A stretch of 47,824 nt of DNA. Source: Sphingobacteriaceae bacterium (lineage in GTDB: Bacteria; Bacteroidota; Bacteroidia; B-17B0; Aurantibacillaceae). The DNA is taken from assembly GCA_947457335.1 (NCBI GenBank), contig CANGWA010000003.1, positions 1 to 47,824 on the forward strand, given 5' to 3'. Position numbers and translations under genes: made by a program. The notes under the pieces were generated by a model. The model did not search any database, was not told where the DNA came from, and saw only the letters and a list, made by a program, of their open reading frames with translations. This document shows positions 25,567 through 35,847 of the stretch, one piece after another; position 1 is the first letter of the stretch; each line of letters opens with the position of its first letter.

Positions 25567-27033
25567 ATGCAACCACTCTACATTTACAACACGCTTACCC
25601 GTTCGAAGGAGGTATTTCAACCCATTAATCCCCCTTATGTTGGACTGTATGTTTGTGGACCGACAGTATATAGCGATGTGCATTTAGGTAATTGCCGAAC
25701 CTTTATTTCATTTGATTTGATATGCCGTTACCTCCGACATCTTGGTTACAAGGTAAGGTATGTGCGGAATATAACAGACGCTGGACACTTAGAAGGTGAC
25801 CGTGACGAAGGGGATGACAAGTTCGCAAAGAAGGCGCGCCTTGAACAATTGGAGCCAATGGAAATTGTGCAGAAGTACACGGTGGGTTTTAGGAACATTA
25901 TGGCGCGGTTCAATACCGTGCCTCCATCCATTGAACCTACGGCAACGGGGCACATCAGTGAGCAAATTGAAATGATCAAGGAAATCATCTCCAATGGGTT
26001 TGCTTATGAAAAAGAGGGAACGGTTTATTTTGATGTAGAGAAATATAGTAAGGAATACAATTATGGTCAGTTGACCAACCGCAAACTCGAAGAATTATTG
26101 GAGGGAACGCGCGAGTTGCATGGACAGGATGAGAAAAAGGGGCGACTCGATTTTGCTTTGTGGATCAAGGCAAAACCGGAGACGCTCATGCAGTGGCCAT
26201 CGCCATGGGGATGGGGTTTTCCGGGCTGGCACATTGAATGTTCTGCCATGAGCAGGAAGTACCTTGGCGACACCTTTGATATACATGGTGGGGGTATGGA
26301 TTTGCAAGCCACCCACCATACCAATGAAATTGCACAATCAAAAGGGTGTTATCATGCTGAGCCTGTAAAATATTGGATGCATACCAACATGCTCACTGTT
26401 AACGGTGCGCGCATGTCAAAGTCTGCAGGTAATGGATTCCTTCCAAACGAATTGTTTACAGGAAATCACCCGTTGCTAGAGAAGGGGTATAGTCCAATGG
26501 CCGTGCGTTTTTTCATGATGCAAACCCATTATCGGAGCACTTTGGATTTCAGCAATGAGGCTTTGCAGGCGAGCGAAAAAGGGTTTGAGCGACTGATGCA
26601 AAGTTGGAAGACCTTGCAAACATTAGAACCATCAGGAACATCGGATGAAAATATTCGTGCAATTCAAGAAGCCTGTTATGCGGCAATGAATGATGACTTC
26701 AATTCGCCTGTTTTAATTGCACAACTCTTCGATGCCGTGCGCATTATCAATACCGCTAATGATAAGAAATTAAAGGTCACGGTTGGTGACATACAGTTGT
26801 TGAAGGACATTTATGAGCATTTTGTCTTTGATGTGCTTGGATTGGCGACTGAGGAAGAGACGGGCAAAACCAGTGAGGCGCTTGCAGAAGTGATGAACAT
26901 GATATTAGATATCCGCCACAAAGCGAAGCTTGAGAAAAACTTTGCATTGAGCGACCAGATCCGGGATCAACTGCTCGCTGCAGGAATACAGGTGAAGGAC
27001 AGTAAGGAAGGAAGCACATGGAAATTAAACTAA
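25567..27033 (+). CDS. cysS: Cysteinyl-tRNA synthetase
   Basis: 488-residue class I synthetase charging tRNA-Cys. The zinc-ligand Cys is in YVCGPTVYSDVHLGN, where HLGN is the HIGH-motif equivalent. The second zinc region is WHIECSAMSRKYLG, followed by FDIHGGGMDLQATHHTNEIAQ, and the KMSKS loop appears as ARMSKSAGN. The C-terminal DALR-type helices are present. I start at the ATG of MQPLYIYNTL. The open frame reaches back to 25534, but those 11 codons run through the preceding terminator hairpin and T-run and are not part of the family. Confidence 0.96.
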   Translation: MQPLYIYNTLTRSKEVFQPINPPYVGLYVCGPTVYSDVHLGNCRTFISFDLICRYLRHLGYKVRYVRNITDAGHLEGDRDEGDDKFAKKARLEQLEPMEIVQKYTVGFRNIMARFNTVPPSIEPTATGHISEQIEMIKEIISNGFAYEKEGTVYFDVEKYSKEYNYGQLTNRKLEELLEGTRELHGQDEKKGRLDFALWIKAKPETLMQWPSPWGWGFPGWHIECSAMSRKYLGDTFDIHGGGMDLQATHHTNEIAQSKGCYHAEPVKYWMHTNMLTVNGARMSKSAGNGFLPNELFTGNHPLLEKGYSPMAVRFFMMQTHYRSTLDFSNEALQASEKGFERLMQSWKTLQTLEPSGTSDENIRAIQEACYAAMNDDFNSPVLIAQLFDAVRIINTANDKKLKVTVGDIQLLKDIYEHFVFDVLGLATEEETGKTSEALAEVMNMILDIRHKAKLEKNFALSDQIRDQLLAAGIQVKDSKEGSTWKLN

Positions 27034-27851
27034 CCCGAAGCTTATTTTTAGCACTAGCGCTGTTGTTAGTAGCCTGCGGTGAAACAAAACAGCCACAAGA
27101 AGCGCCTAGCGCTAGTAAGCCTGCGCCAGAGCCCGTTCCGATGATGGATTATACCCTTGTGCGGACCTTGCCGCACGATGAAACCGCCTTTACAGAGGGA
27201 TTGTTGTTTGAAGACGGGAAGTTGTTGGAAAGTACAGGGGCGCCAGACTATTTGCCGCAAGCCCGTTCTGCATTGGGGGTTGTGGATACCAGTACCGGAA
27301 AACTGCATATCAAGGCCGAGTTAGATAAGCGCATTTATTTTGGAGAAGGCATGGTGGTGTTGAATGGAAAAATTTACCAAGTCACGTACCAAAACCAACA
27401 AGGATTTGTTTACGATGCAAAGACCTACCAGCAGCTCGCAACATTCAACTATCCGAACAAAGAAGGATGGGGGTTGACAACCGATGGTCAATATATTATC
27501 ATGAGCGATGGCACGTATAATCTGACCTATATCGACCCAATTACCTACCAAGTCGTTAAGACGGTGGCGGTGACAGAGAGTGGTTTTGCAACAGACATGA
27601 TCAATGAATTGGAATACATCAATGGATTTATTTACGCCAATCTGTGGACTAAGAACATGATTGTGAAAATCGATCCAAACGATGGCAAGGTGAAAGCAAA
27701 AATAGATGTCTCGGCGCTCTATAATAAAGAAAGAGGTGGTAACATTAATTTGCTGGAGATGAATGGCATTGCTTGGGATAAAAAGACAGATCGGATACTG
27801 GTCACAGGAAAATTCTGGAAAAATTTTTATCAGATTTCCTTTCCGCACTAA
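27018..27851 (+). CDS. Glutaminyl-peptide cyclotransferase, lipoprotein
   Basis: 277 residues. An N-terminal lipoprotein signal (FLALALLLVACGE) and a short Pro/Ala-rich spacer are followed by a beta-propeller of the plant/bacterial glutamine cyclotransferase family. The opening blocks are HDETAFTEGLLFEDGKLLESTG, split by the family pattern HD...FTqGL...dg.lyEStG, and YFGEGMVVLNGKIYQVTYQN. ELEYINGFIYANLW and LNGIAWD-like MNGIAWDKKTDR follow. It converts N-terminal Gln to pyroglutamate on exported proteins; T9SS cargo often has N-terminal Gln after signal cleavage, so a role on such proteins is plausible. It overlaps the cysS end by 16 bases. Confidence 0.88.
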   Translation: MEIKLTRSLFLALALLLVACGETKQPQEAPSASKPAPEPVPMMDYTLVRTLPHDETAFTEGLLFEDGKLLESTGAPDYLPQARSALGVVDTSTGKLHIKAELDKRIYFGEGMVVLNGKIYQVTYQNQQGFVYDAKTYQQLATFNYPNKEGWGLTTDGQYIIMSDGTYNLTYIDPITYQVVKTVAVTESGFATDMINELEYINGFIYANLWTKNMIVKIDPNDGKVKAKIDVSALYNKERGGNINLLEMNGIAWDKKTDRILVTGKFWKNFYQISFPH

Positions 27852-27917
27852 ACCCGCCTTATCAAAACTTTCAATTACCTTTAATTCGGTGTGATACCAT
27901 CATACCTTTACTGACGC

Positions 27918-30740
27918 ATGATTACAAAAGACACGGATCGCAAATTATTTTTGCTAGACGCTTACGCACTTATCTACCGCGCCTACTTCGCATTTTCTAA
28001 TGCACCGCGCATTAACTCCAAAGGGTTGAACACCTCAGCTGTATTTGGATTCACGAACACGTTATTAGAAATATTAAACAAAGAGAAACCGACACACATC
28101 GCAGTGGTGTTTGATGTCTCCGGTCCCACCCAGCGGCACGAAGAATACTCCGAGTACAAAGCTAATCGTGAGGAAATGCCGGAAGATTTGCGTACAGCCT
28201 TGCCTTACATCACCGAATTGATAAAGGGGTTCAATATTCAAATGATTGGACTTGAAGGGTATGAAGCCGACGATGTAATTGGCACGCTCGCGCGAAAAGC
28301 CGAGTTGGCAGGATTCACCACTTACATGATGACGCCTGATAAAGATTACGGACAATTGGTAGACCAGAACACCTTTATTTATAAGCCCGCTCGTTCAGGA
28401 AACGGCGCCGAAATTATGGGAGTTGAAGAGGTTTGCAAGAAATGGGACATCCGTAATGTTGGTGAACTGATTGATATACTTGGTTTGATGGGGGATAAAG
28501 TCGATAACATCCCTGGCATTCCCGGTGTGGGTGAGAAAACTGCCATTCAACTGGTTAAAGATTTTGGTTCAATTGAAAATTTACTTAACAATACTGATAA
28601 ACTTAAGGGCAAGCTCAAGGAAAAAGTAGAGAACAATAAGGAAATGGCTCTTCAGTCCAAACGGTTAGCCACGATTATTTTGGATTGTCCCGTTGAGCTA
28701 GAAGAAGATAAACTTGCTATACAACCAGTCAACAAAGAAGCCTTGTTGAATCTTTTTCGTGAGCTCGAATTTAGGCGTATTGCGCAACTGGTTTTAGGCG
28801 AGGATATTGGTGGCAACGAGTCGCTCCCAGCGGCTAAACCCGCCCCTAAGGCGAACCCTGCGCAAGCCTCTTTATTTGATGTGGCAGAAGACGAGGCACC
28901 ACTCGAAATTCCCGAAGCGACTATTTTTAAGACGATTAATGATGTGCCGCATGTATATGAGGTAGCAGATACCGATGAAAAAGTAATGGCGATGCTGGCG
29001 ATCATCAATAAGCATGTTGAGTTTTGTTTTGATTCTGAAACAACCGGCTTGAATAGCCTGAACGCAGAGTTGGTTGGACTTTCTTTTTCAATAAAATCAT
29101 TTCATGCTTGGTACGTACCGTTGAGTGCCGATCGTGCTGAGGCGCAAGCGCGACTAAATTTGTTTAGACCGCTGTTTGAAGACACGACTAAAACACTTAT
29201 CGGACAAAACATTAAGTACGATTACCAGGTAGTAAAGAATTACGGAATTGAAATTAAAAACCGTCTGTTTGATACGATGGTGGCTCACTTTTTAATTAAG
29301 CCAGATATGCGTCACAACATGGATGTGTTGGCTGAAACGTATCTTAACTACTCTCCAGTAAGTATAGACACCTTAATTGGGAAAAAGGGGAAGGAGCAAA
29401 ACAGTATGCGCGATGTGCCACTCGAACAAATCGCTGCATATGCCGCTGAAGATGCCGACGTGACGTACCAGCTTAAGGAGAAATTCGCTCCCGAGTTGAA
29501 AAACAATGATGTAGATAAATTGTTCAATGAAGTGGAAGTACCACTCATTACAGTTTTAGCGAATATGGAAAGAGAAGGCATACGTGTTGATACTGGCACC
29601 CTCCACCAAATGAGTGCGCAGCTTCAGGAAGATGTGGTGGCGGTAGACAAGGAAATTCAAGAATTAGCGGGAACAAGGTTCAACGTGTCCTCTCCGAAGC
29701 AAGTCGGTGAGATCCTCTTTGATTATCTAAAAATAGTTGAAAAGCCAAAGAAAACGAAAACCGGCCAATATGCTACAGGTGAAGATGTATTGAGCAAACT
29801 GGAAAAGGCACATCCTATTGTGTCTAAAATCTTGGATTACCGTGAACTTGTTAAACTAAAGAACACTTATGTAGACACTTTACCTGAATTGGTAAATCCC
29901 TTCACGCAACGCATACATACCACCTACAATCAAGTAGTGGCAGTAACGGGACGTTTGAGTAGCGATAACCCAAATTTGCAAAACATCCCTATTCGTACAG
30001 AAAGAGGCCGTCAGATTCGGAAAGCCTTTGTTGCGCGCGACGAAGCACATGTATTATTGAGCGCGGATTATTCACAAATTGAGTTGCGCATTGTGGCCAG
30101 CATTAGTGGCGATGTAAACATGTGTGCCGCCTTTAGGGAAGGGAAGGACATTCATACGGCAACCGCAGCACGCGTGTTTGGTGTTGAAGAAAGCGCTGTT
30201 ACCAAGGAGATGCGCTACAAAAGCAAGAGTGTGAATTTTGGTATTATTTATGGTCAGGGGGCTTTCGGACTAGCAGAGAACCTCAATATTCCACGCGGTG
30301 AAGCCAAGGAGCTCATAGATAATTATTTCAGAGAATATGCATCCATCCGTAACTATATGGATGATCAAATTGCGTTTGCCCGTGAGAACGGATATGTGCA
30401 AACATTGTTAGGACGTAAACGGTGGCTAAGGGACATAAATTCTGCCAATGCAACCGTTCGTGGATTTGCAGAACGAAATGCGATTAACGCTCCTATTCAG
30501 GGCACAGCAGCCGATATGATAAAGGTGGCGATGATTAATATTTACCGAGAGATGCAACAACAACAACTCAAAACAAAAATGCTATTACAGGTGCATGACG
30601 AGTTGATTTTTGACGTATACAAACCCGAAATCGACCATGTAAAAACTCTCGTTGAAAAACACATGCGCGAAGCACTACCTTTAAAAGTGCCTTTAGAAGT
30701 TGAAATGGGTGTGGGATTAAATTGGCTTGAGGCCCATTGA
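27918..30740 (+). CDS. polA: DNA polymerase I
   Basis: 940 residues with all three activities apparent. The 5'-3' exonuclease (residues 1 to about 290) has LFLLDAYALIYRAYFAF, GYEADDVIGTLA and GDKVDNIPGIPGVGEKTA. The 3'-5' proofreading domain keeps its acidic residues: DSETTGL from D372, GQNIKYDYQVV and YAAEDADVTYQL. The polymerase domain has motif A LSADYSQIELR (D717), motif B RYKSKSVNFGIIYGQG, and motif C LLQVHDELIFDV (H893-D894). A 45-residue Ala/Pro-rich linker near residue 300 joins the first two domains. It repairs and primes removal at Okazaki fragments. A weak terminator follows. Confidence 0.97.
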   Translation: MITKDTDRKLFLLDAYALIYRAYFAFSNAPRINSKGLNTSAVFGFTNTLLEILNKEKPTHIAVVFDVSGPTQRHEEYSEYKANREEMPEDLRTALPYITELIKGFNIQMIGLEGYEADDVIGTLARKAELAGFTTYMMTPDKDYGQLVDQNTFIYKPARSGNGAEIMGVEEVCKKWDIRNVGELIDILGLMGDKVDNIPGIPGVGEKTAIQLVKDFGSIENLLNNTDKLKGKLKEKVENNKEMALQSKRLATIILDCPVELEEDKLAIQPVNKEALLNLFRELEFRRIAQLVLGEDIGGNESLPAAKPAPKANPAQASLFDVAEDEAPLEIPEATIFKTINDVPHVYEVADTDEKVMAMLAIINKHVEFCFDSETTGLNSLNAELVGLSFSIKSFHAWYVPLSADRAEAQARLNLFRPLFEDTTKTLIGQNIKYDYQVVKNYGIEIKNRLFDTMVAHFLIKPDMRHNMDVLAETYLNYSPVSIDTLIGKKGKEQNSMRDVPLEQIAAYAAEDADVTYQLKEKFAPELKNNDVDKLFNEVEVPLITVLANMEREGIRVDTGTLHQMSAQLQEDVVAVDKEIQELAGTRFNVSSPKQVGEILFDYLKIVEKPKKTKTGQYATGEDVLSKLEKAHPIVSKILDYRELVKLKNTYVDTLPELVNPFTQRIHTTYNQVVAVTGRLSSDNPNLQNIPIRTERGRQIRKAFVARDEAHVLLSADYSQIELRIVASISGDVNMCAAFREGKDIHTATAARVFGVEESAVTKEMRYKSKSVNFGIIYGQGAFGLAENLNIPRGEAKELIDNYFREYASIRNYMDDQIAFARENGYVQTLLGRKRWLRDINSANATVRGFAERNAINAPIQGTAADMIKVAMINIYREMQQQQLKTKMLLQVHDELIFDVYKPEIDHVKTLVEKHMREALPLKVPLEVEMGVGLNWLEAH

Positions 30741-30830
30741 CGGTAGGCATCTGCTTGGGTTTGGTTGAAATGTGTACAGTGCAACCAAAAAAATTCTGTG
30801 GACTTAATTTGCCGATGTTGCTTTACAGAT

Positions 30831-30850
30831 AGGGCGTGAATGCCTTTTTT
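30831..30850 (+). terminator. Possible weak terminator after polA
   Basis: AGGGC pairs with GCCTT-side bases (5 bp with one G-U) around a 6-base loop, followed by six T. It lies 90 bases after the polA stop. Confidence 0.4.
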
Positions 30851-31246
30851 AAATGTAACTCAGCTAGGTGTGTTGGTTAGTGCGCATCTTCAAAACGATT
30901 GAGCGCTTGCGATTTGCGGTTTCGACTACCAAATGAATAGGTATTTGACGAAATCTGTTTATTTCATACGGGGCCCGAGAATAACCGCATCCATCTTTTG
31001 AAAACCTGATTCAAATTAAAAGGACATATAAAAACAGTTGCGCTACGCAGTCGTCCGCTGTTGGAGAATTTTTTTAGCAATTCGTACATTTCTTTTTTGA
31101 GGCGTATTCGTCGCAGGCAACGGTGTGTAAATACCGAGCAGCCGTGTTATATACGCTAACGCGCTGCGTTGCTTCCAAATGGAGATTCAAATGAATTTAA
31201 AAACTTACAGACAAAAAAATGAAGTCAAATAAATACTGAATTTGGT
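30851..31246. other. Non-coding stretch upstream of the large T9SS-type gene
   Basis: No open frame with coding character, tRNA or known RNA is visible. It is a mosaic of AT-rich and CG-containing segments. GCAACG (near 31117) and CGTTGC (near 31167) bracket an imperfect dyad of about 55 bases. It may contain an extended 5' leader, a promoter, or the remnant of a lost element. Confidence 0.4.
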
Positions 31247-34200
31247 ATGAGTATGAAATCTGTATTTAAAGGAGTTTTTTTCTTGTTGTTAACCTTAATG
31301 TCGATAAAGGTCGTTGCATCGGTTAGTGTCACAAAATTCACCTCGGTTAGCACTTGTACCAACAGTTACCCTACTGCATTTGTTACGGGCTCTTTTGCAA
31401 TAAATGAGACAAAAATATTAGGTAACCAAGCGTTCCGAAAAAACCAAACAAACAAAACCTTAATCATTGGGTTTTCCAGCACTGTCTGTGCATTTAACCC
31501 TTCTACGGGCACCGTCAGCTCTACCGATGCGGAGGTCACAATTAATGGATACACGATTGCCGTTGACGGCGTTACCGTCAATGTTTCAACATCTAGTTCC
31601 AATCAAAACCTAACATCCATTCAATTTAAAGGGATTCAAATAAAGGGCCAGAGTGCCGGCACGTCTTTCATTTGTAGAACAGGCGGATCTTTTTCAATTG
31701 ACAACTCTACCGCAAATCCATCTTCAGGACTCTCCATTGGTGATTTTACATACGCTTCGCCCCTAGCTGTTTCTCAGAATTCAACAACACAAACGAGCTC
31801 TGCTGATTTGTTCCCAAACATGACAGCAAACCCTGTGCTACAAGTAGAGATTACCTTTTCGGGCACTTGCGGCAGCGCTTTGAGCGTAACAAGTTTAACT
31901 TTTAGTACGGTTGGTACGGGACTTGCAACGCAGAACCCAACAACCAATCTCTCATTGATTCGCGTCTACTATACGGGGGTAAATGAAATGTTCAATAAGA
32001 CCAGCCTATATGGCACTGCAAGCGTAGTGAATGGTTCTTTTGTTGTTACAGGCAGCCAAGTGATTAGTGCCGCTGGCAGCTATCATTTTTGGCTGTGTTA
32101 TGACATTACCAATTCCCCGAATAATGGCGATCAAGTTGATGGTTCATTTTTAGGTTTTACTGCCTCAGGCACCTCTTATTCAGCTACTGCTGGTAACCCG
32201 TCTGGCACTGCCAGAGCTATTAACACCACTGCGTTTTACAGTATTGCAAATGGTTTATGGAACAATCCAGCCATCTGGAGCCTTTCGTCGGGAGGAGCTT
32301 CATGTAATTGTGTGCCAACTGGCAGCAGTGCTGTAAACATCGCCCATTCTGTGACGCTGAATGTGAACAGTCCAAACATCTATCTCCTAAACATTAATAA
32401 CGGCGGCGTACTGACTGACCAATCGTTTTCTCTAAACGTTTCACAGTATTTCAACACCTTTGATAATGGTACCTTTACCGCTTCAACCGTTTGGGCGTTT
32501 CCTGATTTAACAATGAGTGGAACTGGTACATGTGTTTCCACTCAATCGGTTTCAATTTCTGGTGATTTGAGCATAGGAAATGGCACACAATTAAAACTGA
32601 CTGGTGGAGCCGGAAAAAACTTATCAATAAATGGCAATGTTGATATCGATGGCAGCGTTGTGCTTGGCGCAAGCAATTTCAGCTTATCCAGTATCAATGG
32701 TCTCTATATTGATGGCGATGGGGTGGTAAGTGGCAGCGGCATTTTTTACATGGGCGTCGATAAAGTGATTCCCTCTGATGCTAATTTGACTTTTTCAACA
32801 GCGGTTACGCTGGCGGCATCTGTAACTGTGAATAATTATGGCGCCATTACAATAGAAAACAACTTGGTCGGTACTAATGCAACTACCAGCATCTGGAAGA
32901 ATAGATCAGGGTCATCGCTAGCGATTGGTGGCAGTGCTGGAGCGCTGCTCACTACGGGCGTCTTAGATGCAGCCGAAACCAGCAACACGGTAGAGTACAA
33001 GGGCTCATCTGCACAAACGGTAAAAACGCCTTCTACGAATTATTCTAACCTTGTGTTATCCAACGCTTCCGTTAAGACCACTAGTAGCAACTCCTTTACT
33101 ATAGCCAACAATTTAACGCTTTCGGGCACCACACAATTTTCCATGTCGGCTACCTCGGGTTCGCTCTATTTGTCTGGAAATATTTACAACAATAGCTCCA
33201 ACAGTACCCCAATTACTGTTCCCTACTTTATTTTTATGGGAACCGACTCTATTATGGGAACAGGCGTTTGTACTTTTTCGCAAGTGGTTATCAATGGATC
33301 ATCCTTTACGCGTCTAAACCCATTGACCTCCAAAATATTTGTCACTGCAGATTTTCAAAACGATGGCGATATAGACCCCGCTAACTCCGATGTAACTTTC
33401 AATGGCACCAGCAGTTTAACGGGGAATAGTACAGCAGAGTTTTATACCCTTATCCTTAATTCGTCCAAATCATTGGTGCTACATCCCATTGAGACAGATA
33501 TTGCAGGTAATCTGACCATCAATGGAGCGCTCACCACCACTACCAGTGTGTTAATTTTTAATGGTTCTGGCAATGCACAGACTGTATCCGGTTCTGGTAA
33601 CTATACGGTCACCGAAGTCGAATTCAACAATTCTTCAGGGACAGTAACCCTGAATGCGCCGCTTAACGTCTCCACCTCGTTTACTTTAACTGCTGGCATT
33701 GTAGAAACAAGTTCGTTATCTATGCTGGTTGCGTCGTCAACGGCTTCAGTTTACGGCGGAAGCTCTGCGTCTTATGTTAGTGGTCCTATGAGCAAAACAG
33801 GCTCAGCCTCTTTTGTCTTTCCAGTTGGTAAAAATGGCAGGTATGCACCAATTGGTATTAGCTCCATGTCCTCTACTGCTACTTTCAAGGCAGAGTACTT
33901 TGCTAATACACACGCAAGTGCTTTGTCGTTAGCGACATCCATCACGCCAACACTTACGCGTGTTTCAGCTGTGGAGTATTGGGATTTAAGTCGTACCTCT
34001 GGAACAACAGGAGGTATTGTTACACTCTATTGGAGCAACGCTACCTCGAGCGGCATCAACAGTTGCAATAATGCGAATCTTAACATTGCACATTTTAATG
34101 GCACGGGCTGGGAGAATGCCTCAGAAAACTGTGTGATCACGGGTTCTTGCTCGAACACGTATTCTGGCTCTATTGCAACATCTAGCAACATGACTAGTTT

Positions 34201-34804
34201 TAGCCCATTTACGTTTGGCTCCAAAAACACAGGCACTGTTAATCTACTCCCCATTACCATCAGTCATTTCAACGCCGAGTGTGCTGCAGGTAACGCTCAA
34301 ATCACTTGGAGCAATTACTTGGTTGAAGACACCTACACAGTAGTTCTTGAAAAGTACTTGGCGAATGAAACGTGGGAAGTTGTTTATACAGAATCAAGCG
34401 GTTTATTGGTTTCTGGGACAAAATCCACTTATGTCGACGATCATACCAACGGCACTGATTATTACCGCTTGGTGAGCATTAATAGTGCCAATCAAAGGAC
34501 AGTGCATGGTACAACTTATTTGAATTGCGCCGCTATGCGCACAAATGACTATCAAGTGTTGGTTAATCCAAGTTGCAAACGAATTGAAGTCGAAACACAT
34601 GTCGATGAACTGAAGAGAGATGTGCTTGTGCAAATTGTTAATGAATTAGGGGTTGTTTGTTTTGAAGAGTACGTAAACCTCAATAAAGGAGCCAACAAAG
34701 CCATCTATAATTTAGATGCTGCCGCGGGTGTTTATTTTGTTAAGTACTTGCACCCTCGCCTACACCTACCCGTAAAAAAGGTTATTCTTGTGGGGTGTGA
34801 TTAA
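31247..34804 (+). CDS. Large secreted beta-rich protein with T9SS-type C-terminus
   Basis: 1185 residues. The signal peptide is MKSVFKGVFFLLLTLMSIKVVAS. Two N-terminal beta-sandwich-like regions are followed by ANGLWNNPAIWSLSSGGASCNC, the opening of a G8/beta-helix-type module common in Bacteroidota adhesins. Then come many short strands with Ser/Thr/Asn-rich turns (ISGDLSIGNGTQL, IAGNLTINGALTT) that suggest a parallel beta-helix. Residues about 1000-1090 have the fibronectin-like phrase PITISHFNAEC...ITWSNYLVEDTYTVVLEK...DYYRLVSI that typically precedes a type A sorting domain. The tail NLDAAAGVYFVKYLHPRL...KKVILVGCD resembles a divergent type A domain, ending unusually in GCD. It is alone in its transcription unit. 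The function is likely surface adhesion, not proven. Confidence 0.75.
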   Translation: MSMKSVFKGVFFLLLTLMSIKVVASVSVTKFTSVSTCTNSYPTAFVTGSFAINETKILGNQAFRKNQTNKTLIIGFSSTVCAFNPSTGTVSSTDAEVTINGYTIAVDGVTVNVSTSSSNQNLTSIQFKGIQIKGQSAGTSFICRTGGSFSIDNSTANPSSGLSIGDFTYASPLAVSQNSTTQTSSADLFPNMTANPVLQVEITFSGTCGSALSVTSLTFSTVGTGLATQNPTTNLSLIRVYYTGVNEMFNKTSLYGTASVVNGSFVVTGSQVISAAGSYHFWLCYDITNSPNNGDQVDGSFLGFTASGTSYSATAGNPSGTARAINTTAFYSIANGLWNNPAIWSLSSGGASCNCVPTGSSAVNIAHSVTLNVNSPNIYLLNINNGGVLTDQSFSLNVSQYFNTFDNGTFTASTVWAFPDLTMSGTGTCVSTQSVSISGDLSIGNGTQLKLTGGAGKNLSINGNVDIDGSVVLGASNFSLSSINGLYIDGDGVVSGSGIFYMGVDKVIPSDANLTFSTAVTLAASVTVNNYGAITIENNLVGTNATTSIWKNRSGSSLAIGGSAGALLTTGVLDAAETSNTVEYKGSSAQTVKTPSTNYSNLVLSNASVKTTSSNSFTIANNLTLSGTTQFSMSATSGSLYLSGNIYNNSSNSTPITVPYFIFMGTDSIMGTGVCTFSQVVINGSSFTRLNPLTSKIFVTADFQNDGDIDPANSDVTFNGTSSLTGNSTAEFYTLILNSSKSLVLHPIETDIAGNLTINGALTTTTSVLIFNGSGNAQTVSGSGNYTVTEVEFNNSSGTVTLNAPLNVSTSFTLTAGIVETSSLSMLVASSTASVYGGSSASYVSGPMSKTGSASFVFPVGKNGRYAPIGISSMSSTATFKAEYFANTHASALSLATSITPTLTRVSAVEYWDLSRTSGTTGGIVTLYWSNATSSGINSCNNANLNIAHFNGTGWENASENCVITGSCSNTYSGSIATSSNMTSFSPFTFGSKNTGTVNLLPITISHFNAECAAGNAQITWSNYLVEDTYTVVLEKYLANETWEVVYTESSGLLVSGTKSTYVDDHTNGTDYYRLVSINSANQRTVHGTTYLNCAAMRTNDYQVLVNPSCKRIEVETHVDELKRDVLVQIVNELGVVCFEEYVNLNKGANKAIYNLDAAAGVYFVKYLHPRLHLPVKKVILVGCD

Positions 34805-34852
34805 CTTGTATGGGGTTTCGTACAAAGGCAGTTGGGACTTTATATGCCATTA

Positions 34853-35842
34853 TTAATGGATTGAGGCCGAATAGGTGTGCGGCACCTCAGCTAATACCTG
34901 CAGCAAATCAGCCATGGTATTTAGTGTTACCAATTTGGTGCGTGTTTCTTTAAAATTTGGTACACCTTTAAAATAGTTCGCATAGTGGTTGCGCATCTCC
35001 AATAGTCCTAATTTTTCACCCTTCCATTCTACTGATTTGATGAGGTGGGTGCGACACACTTCAACGCGGTTTTCAATGGTGGGTGCAGGCAAATGCTCCC
35101 CGGTGGCAAAGAAATGTTTTATCTGATTAAAAATCCAGGGATAACCAATGGCTGCCCGGCCAATCATAATGCCGTCGACACCGTAAGTGTTCTTGTATTC
35201 TAAGGCTTTTTCGGGTGAATCAATATCGCCGTTTCCAAAAACGGGTATTTTTATTTTGGGATTGTGCTTAACCTCTGCTATATGGTTCCAATTGGCACTG
35301 CCCTTGTACATCTGTGCACGGGTTCTACCATGTATGGTTAGGGCTGCCACGCCTACGTCTTGCAAACGCTCTGCTACTTCCATAATGTTGATCATGGACT
35401 CGTCCCACCCCAACCGCGTTTTCACAGTAACAGGCAAGTGGGTGGATTTAATAACGGCCTTGGTTAGGCGAATCATCAAGTCCACATCTTTTAATACCCC
35501 TGCGCCGGCGCCTTTGCAGACAACCTTTTTTACGGGACAACCAAAATTAATGTCCACCAAATCGGGTTGTGTGGCGTCGACAATTTTTGCCGATAACGCC
35601 ATGGCTTCTTCATCTCCCCCAAAAATTTGTATGCCGATGGGACGCTCGTAATCAAATATGTCGAGCTTTTTCCTGCTTTTAATGGCATCACGAATCAACC
35701 CTTCACTACTAATGAATTCGGTGTACATCAAGTCGGCACCGTATTGTTTGCACACATAGCGGAATGGCGGATCACTCACGTCTTCCATGGGTGCTAATAA
35801 TAGCGGGAATTCAGGGAGTTGAATATTTCCAATTTTTACCAG
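34853..35842 (-). CDS. dusB: tRNA-dihydrouridine synthase, apparently starting at CTG
   Basis: 329 residues if started at the CTG at 35842; FMN-dependent reductase of uridines in tRNA. Family blocks are LLLAPMEDVSDPPFR, QIFGGDEEAMALSA, VDINFGCPVKKVVCKGAGAG with the catalytic Cys, VTVKTRLGWDE, ALTIHGRTRAQMYKG, and NGDIDSPEKAL. The first ATG (35788) would start at MEDVSDPP and remove the FMN-site strand and the LAP of the LAPM motif. The 18 in-frame residues before it, LVKIGNIQLPEFPLLLAP, are exactly the usual Dus N-terminus with CTG where ATG is expected. No ATG, GTG or TTG fits. A predicted -7 box ends 6 bases before the CTG, suggesting a leaderless message. Assignment as DusB rather than another Dus is by resemblance only. 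Confidence 0.85.
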   Translation of the reverse strand: MVKIGNIQLPEFPLLLAPMEDVSDPPFRYVCKQYGADLMYTEFISSEGLIRDAIKSRKKLDIFDYERPIGIQIFGGDEEAMALSAKIVDATQPDLVDINFGCPVKKVVCKGAGAGVLKDVDLMIRLTKAVIKSTHLPVTVKTRLGWDESMINIMEVAERLQDVGVAALTIHGRTRAQMYKGSANWNHIAEVKHNPKIKIPVFGNGDIDSPEKALEYKNTYGVDGIMIGRAAIGYPWIFNQIKHFFATGEHLPAPTIENRVEVCRTHLIKSVEWKGEKLGLLEMRNHYANYFKGVPNFKETRTKLVTLNTMADLLQVLAEVPHTYSASIH

Positions 35843-35847
35843 AGCGG

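Noticed and set aside
30851-31200. tRNA or integron attC site in the long gap
   Set aside because: A fragment resembling a T-arm (GGTTTCGACTACC) and some attC-like dyad bases are present, but no complete cloverleaf and no paired R and L boxes could be built.
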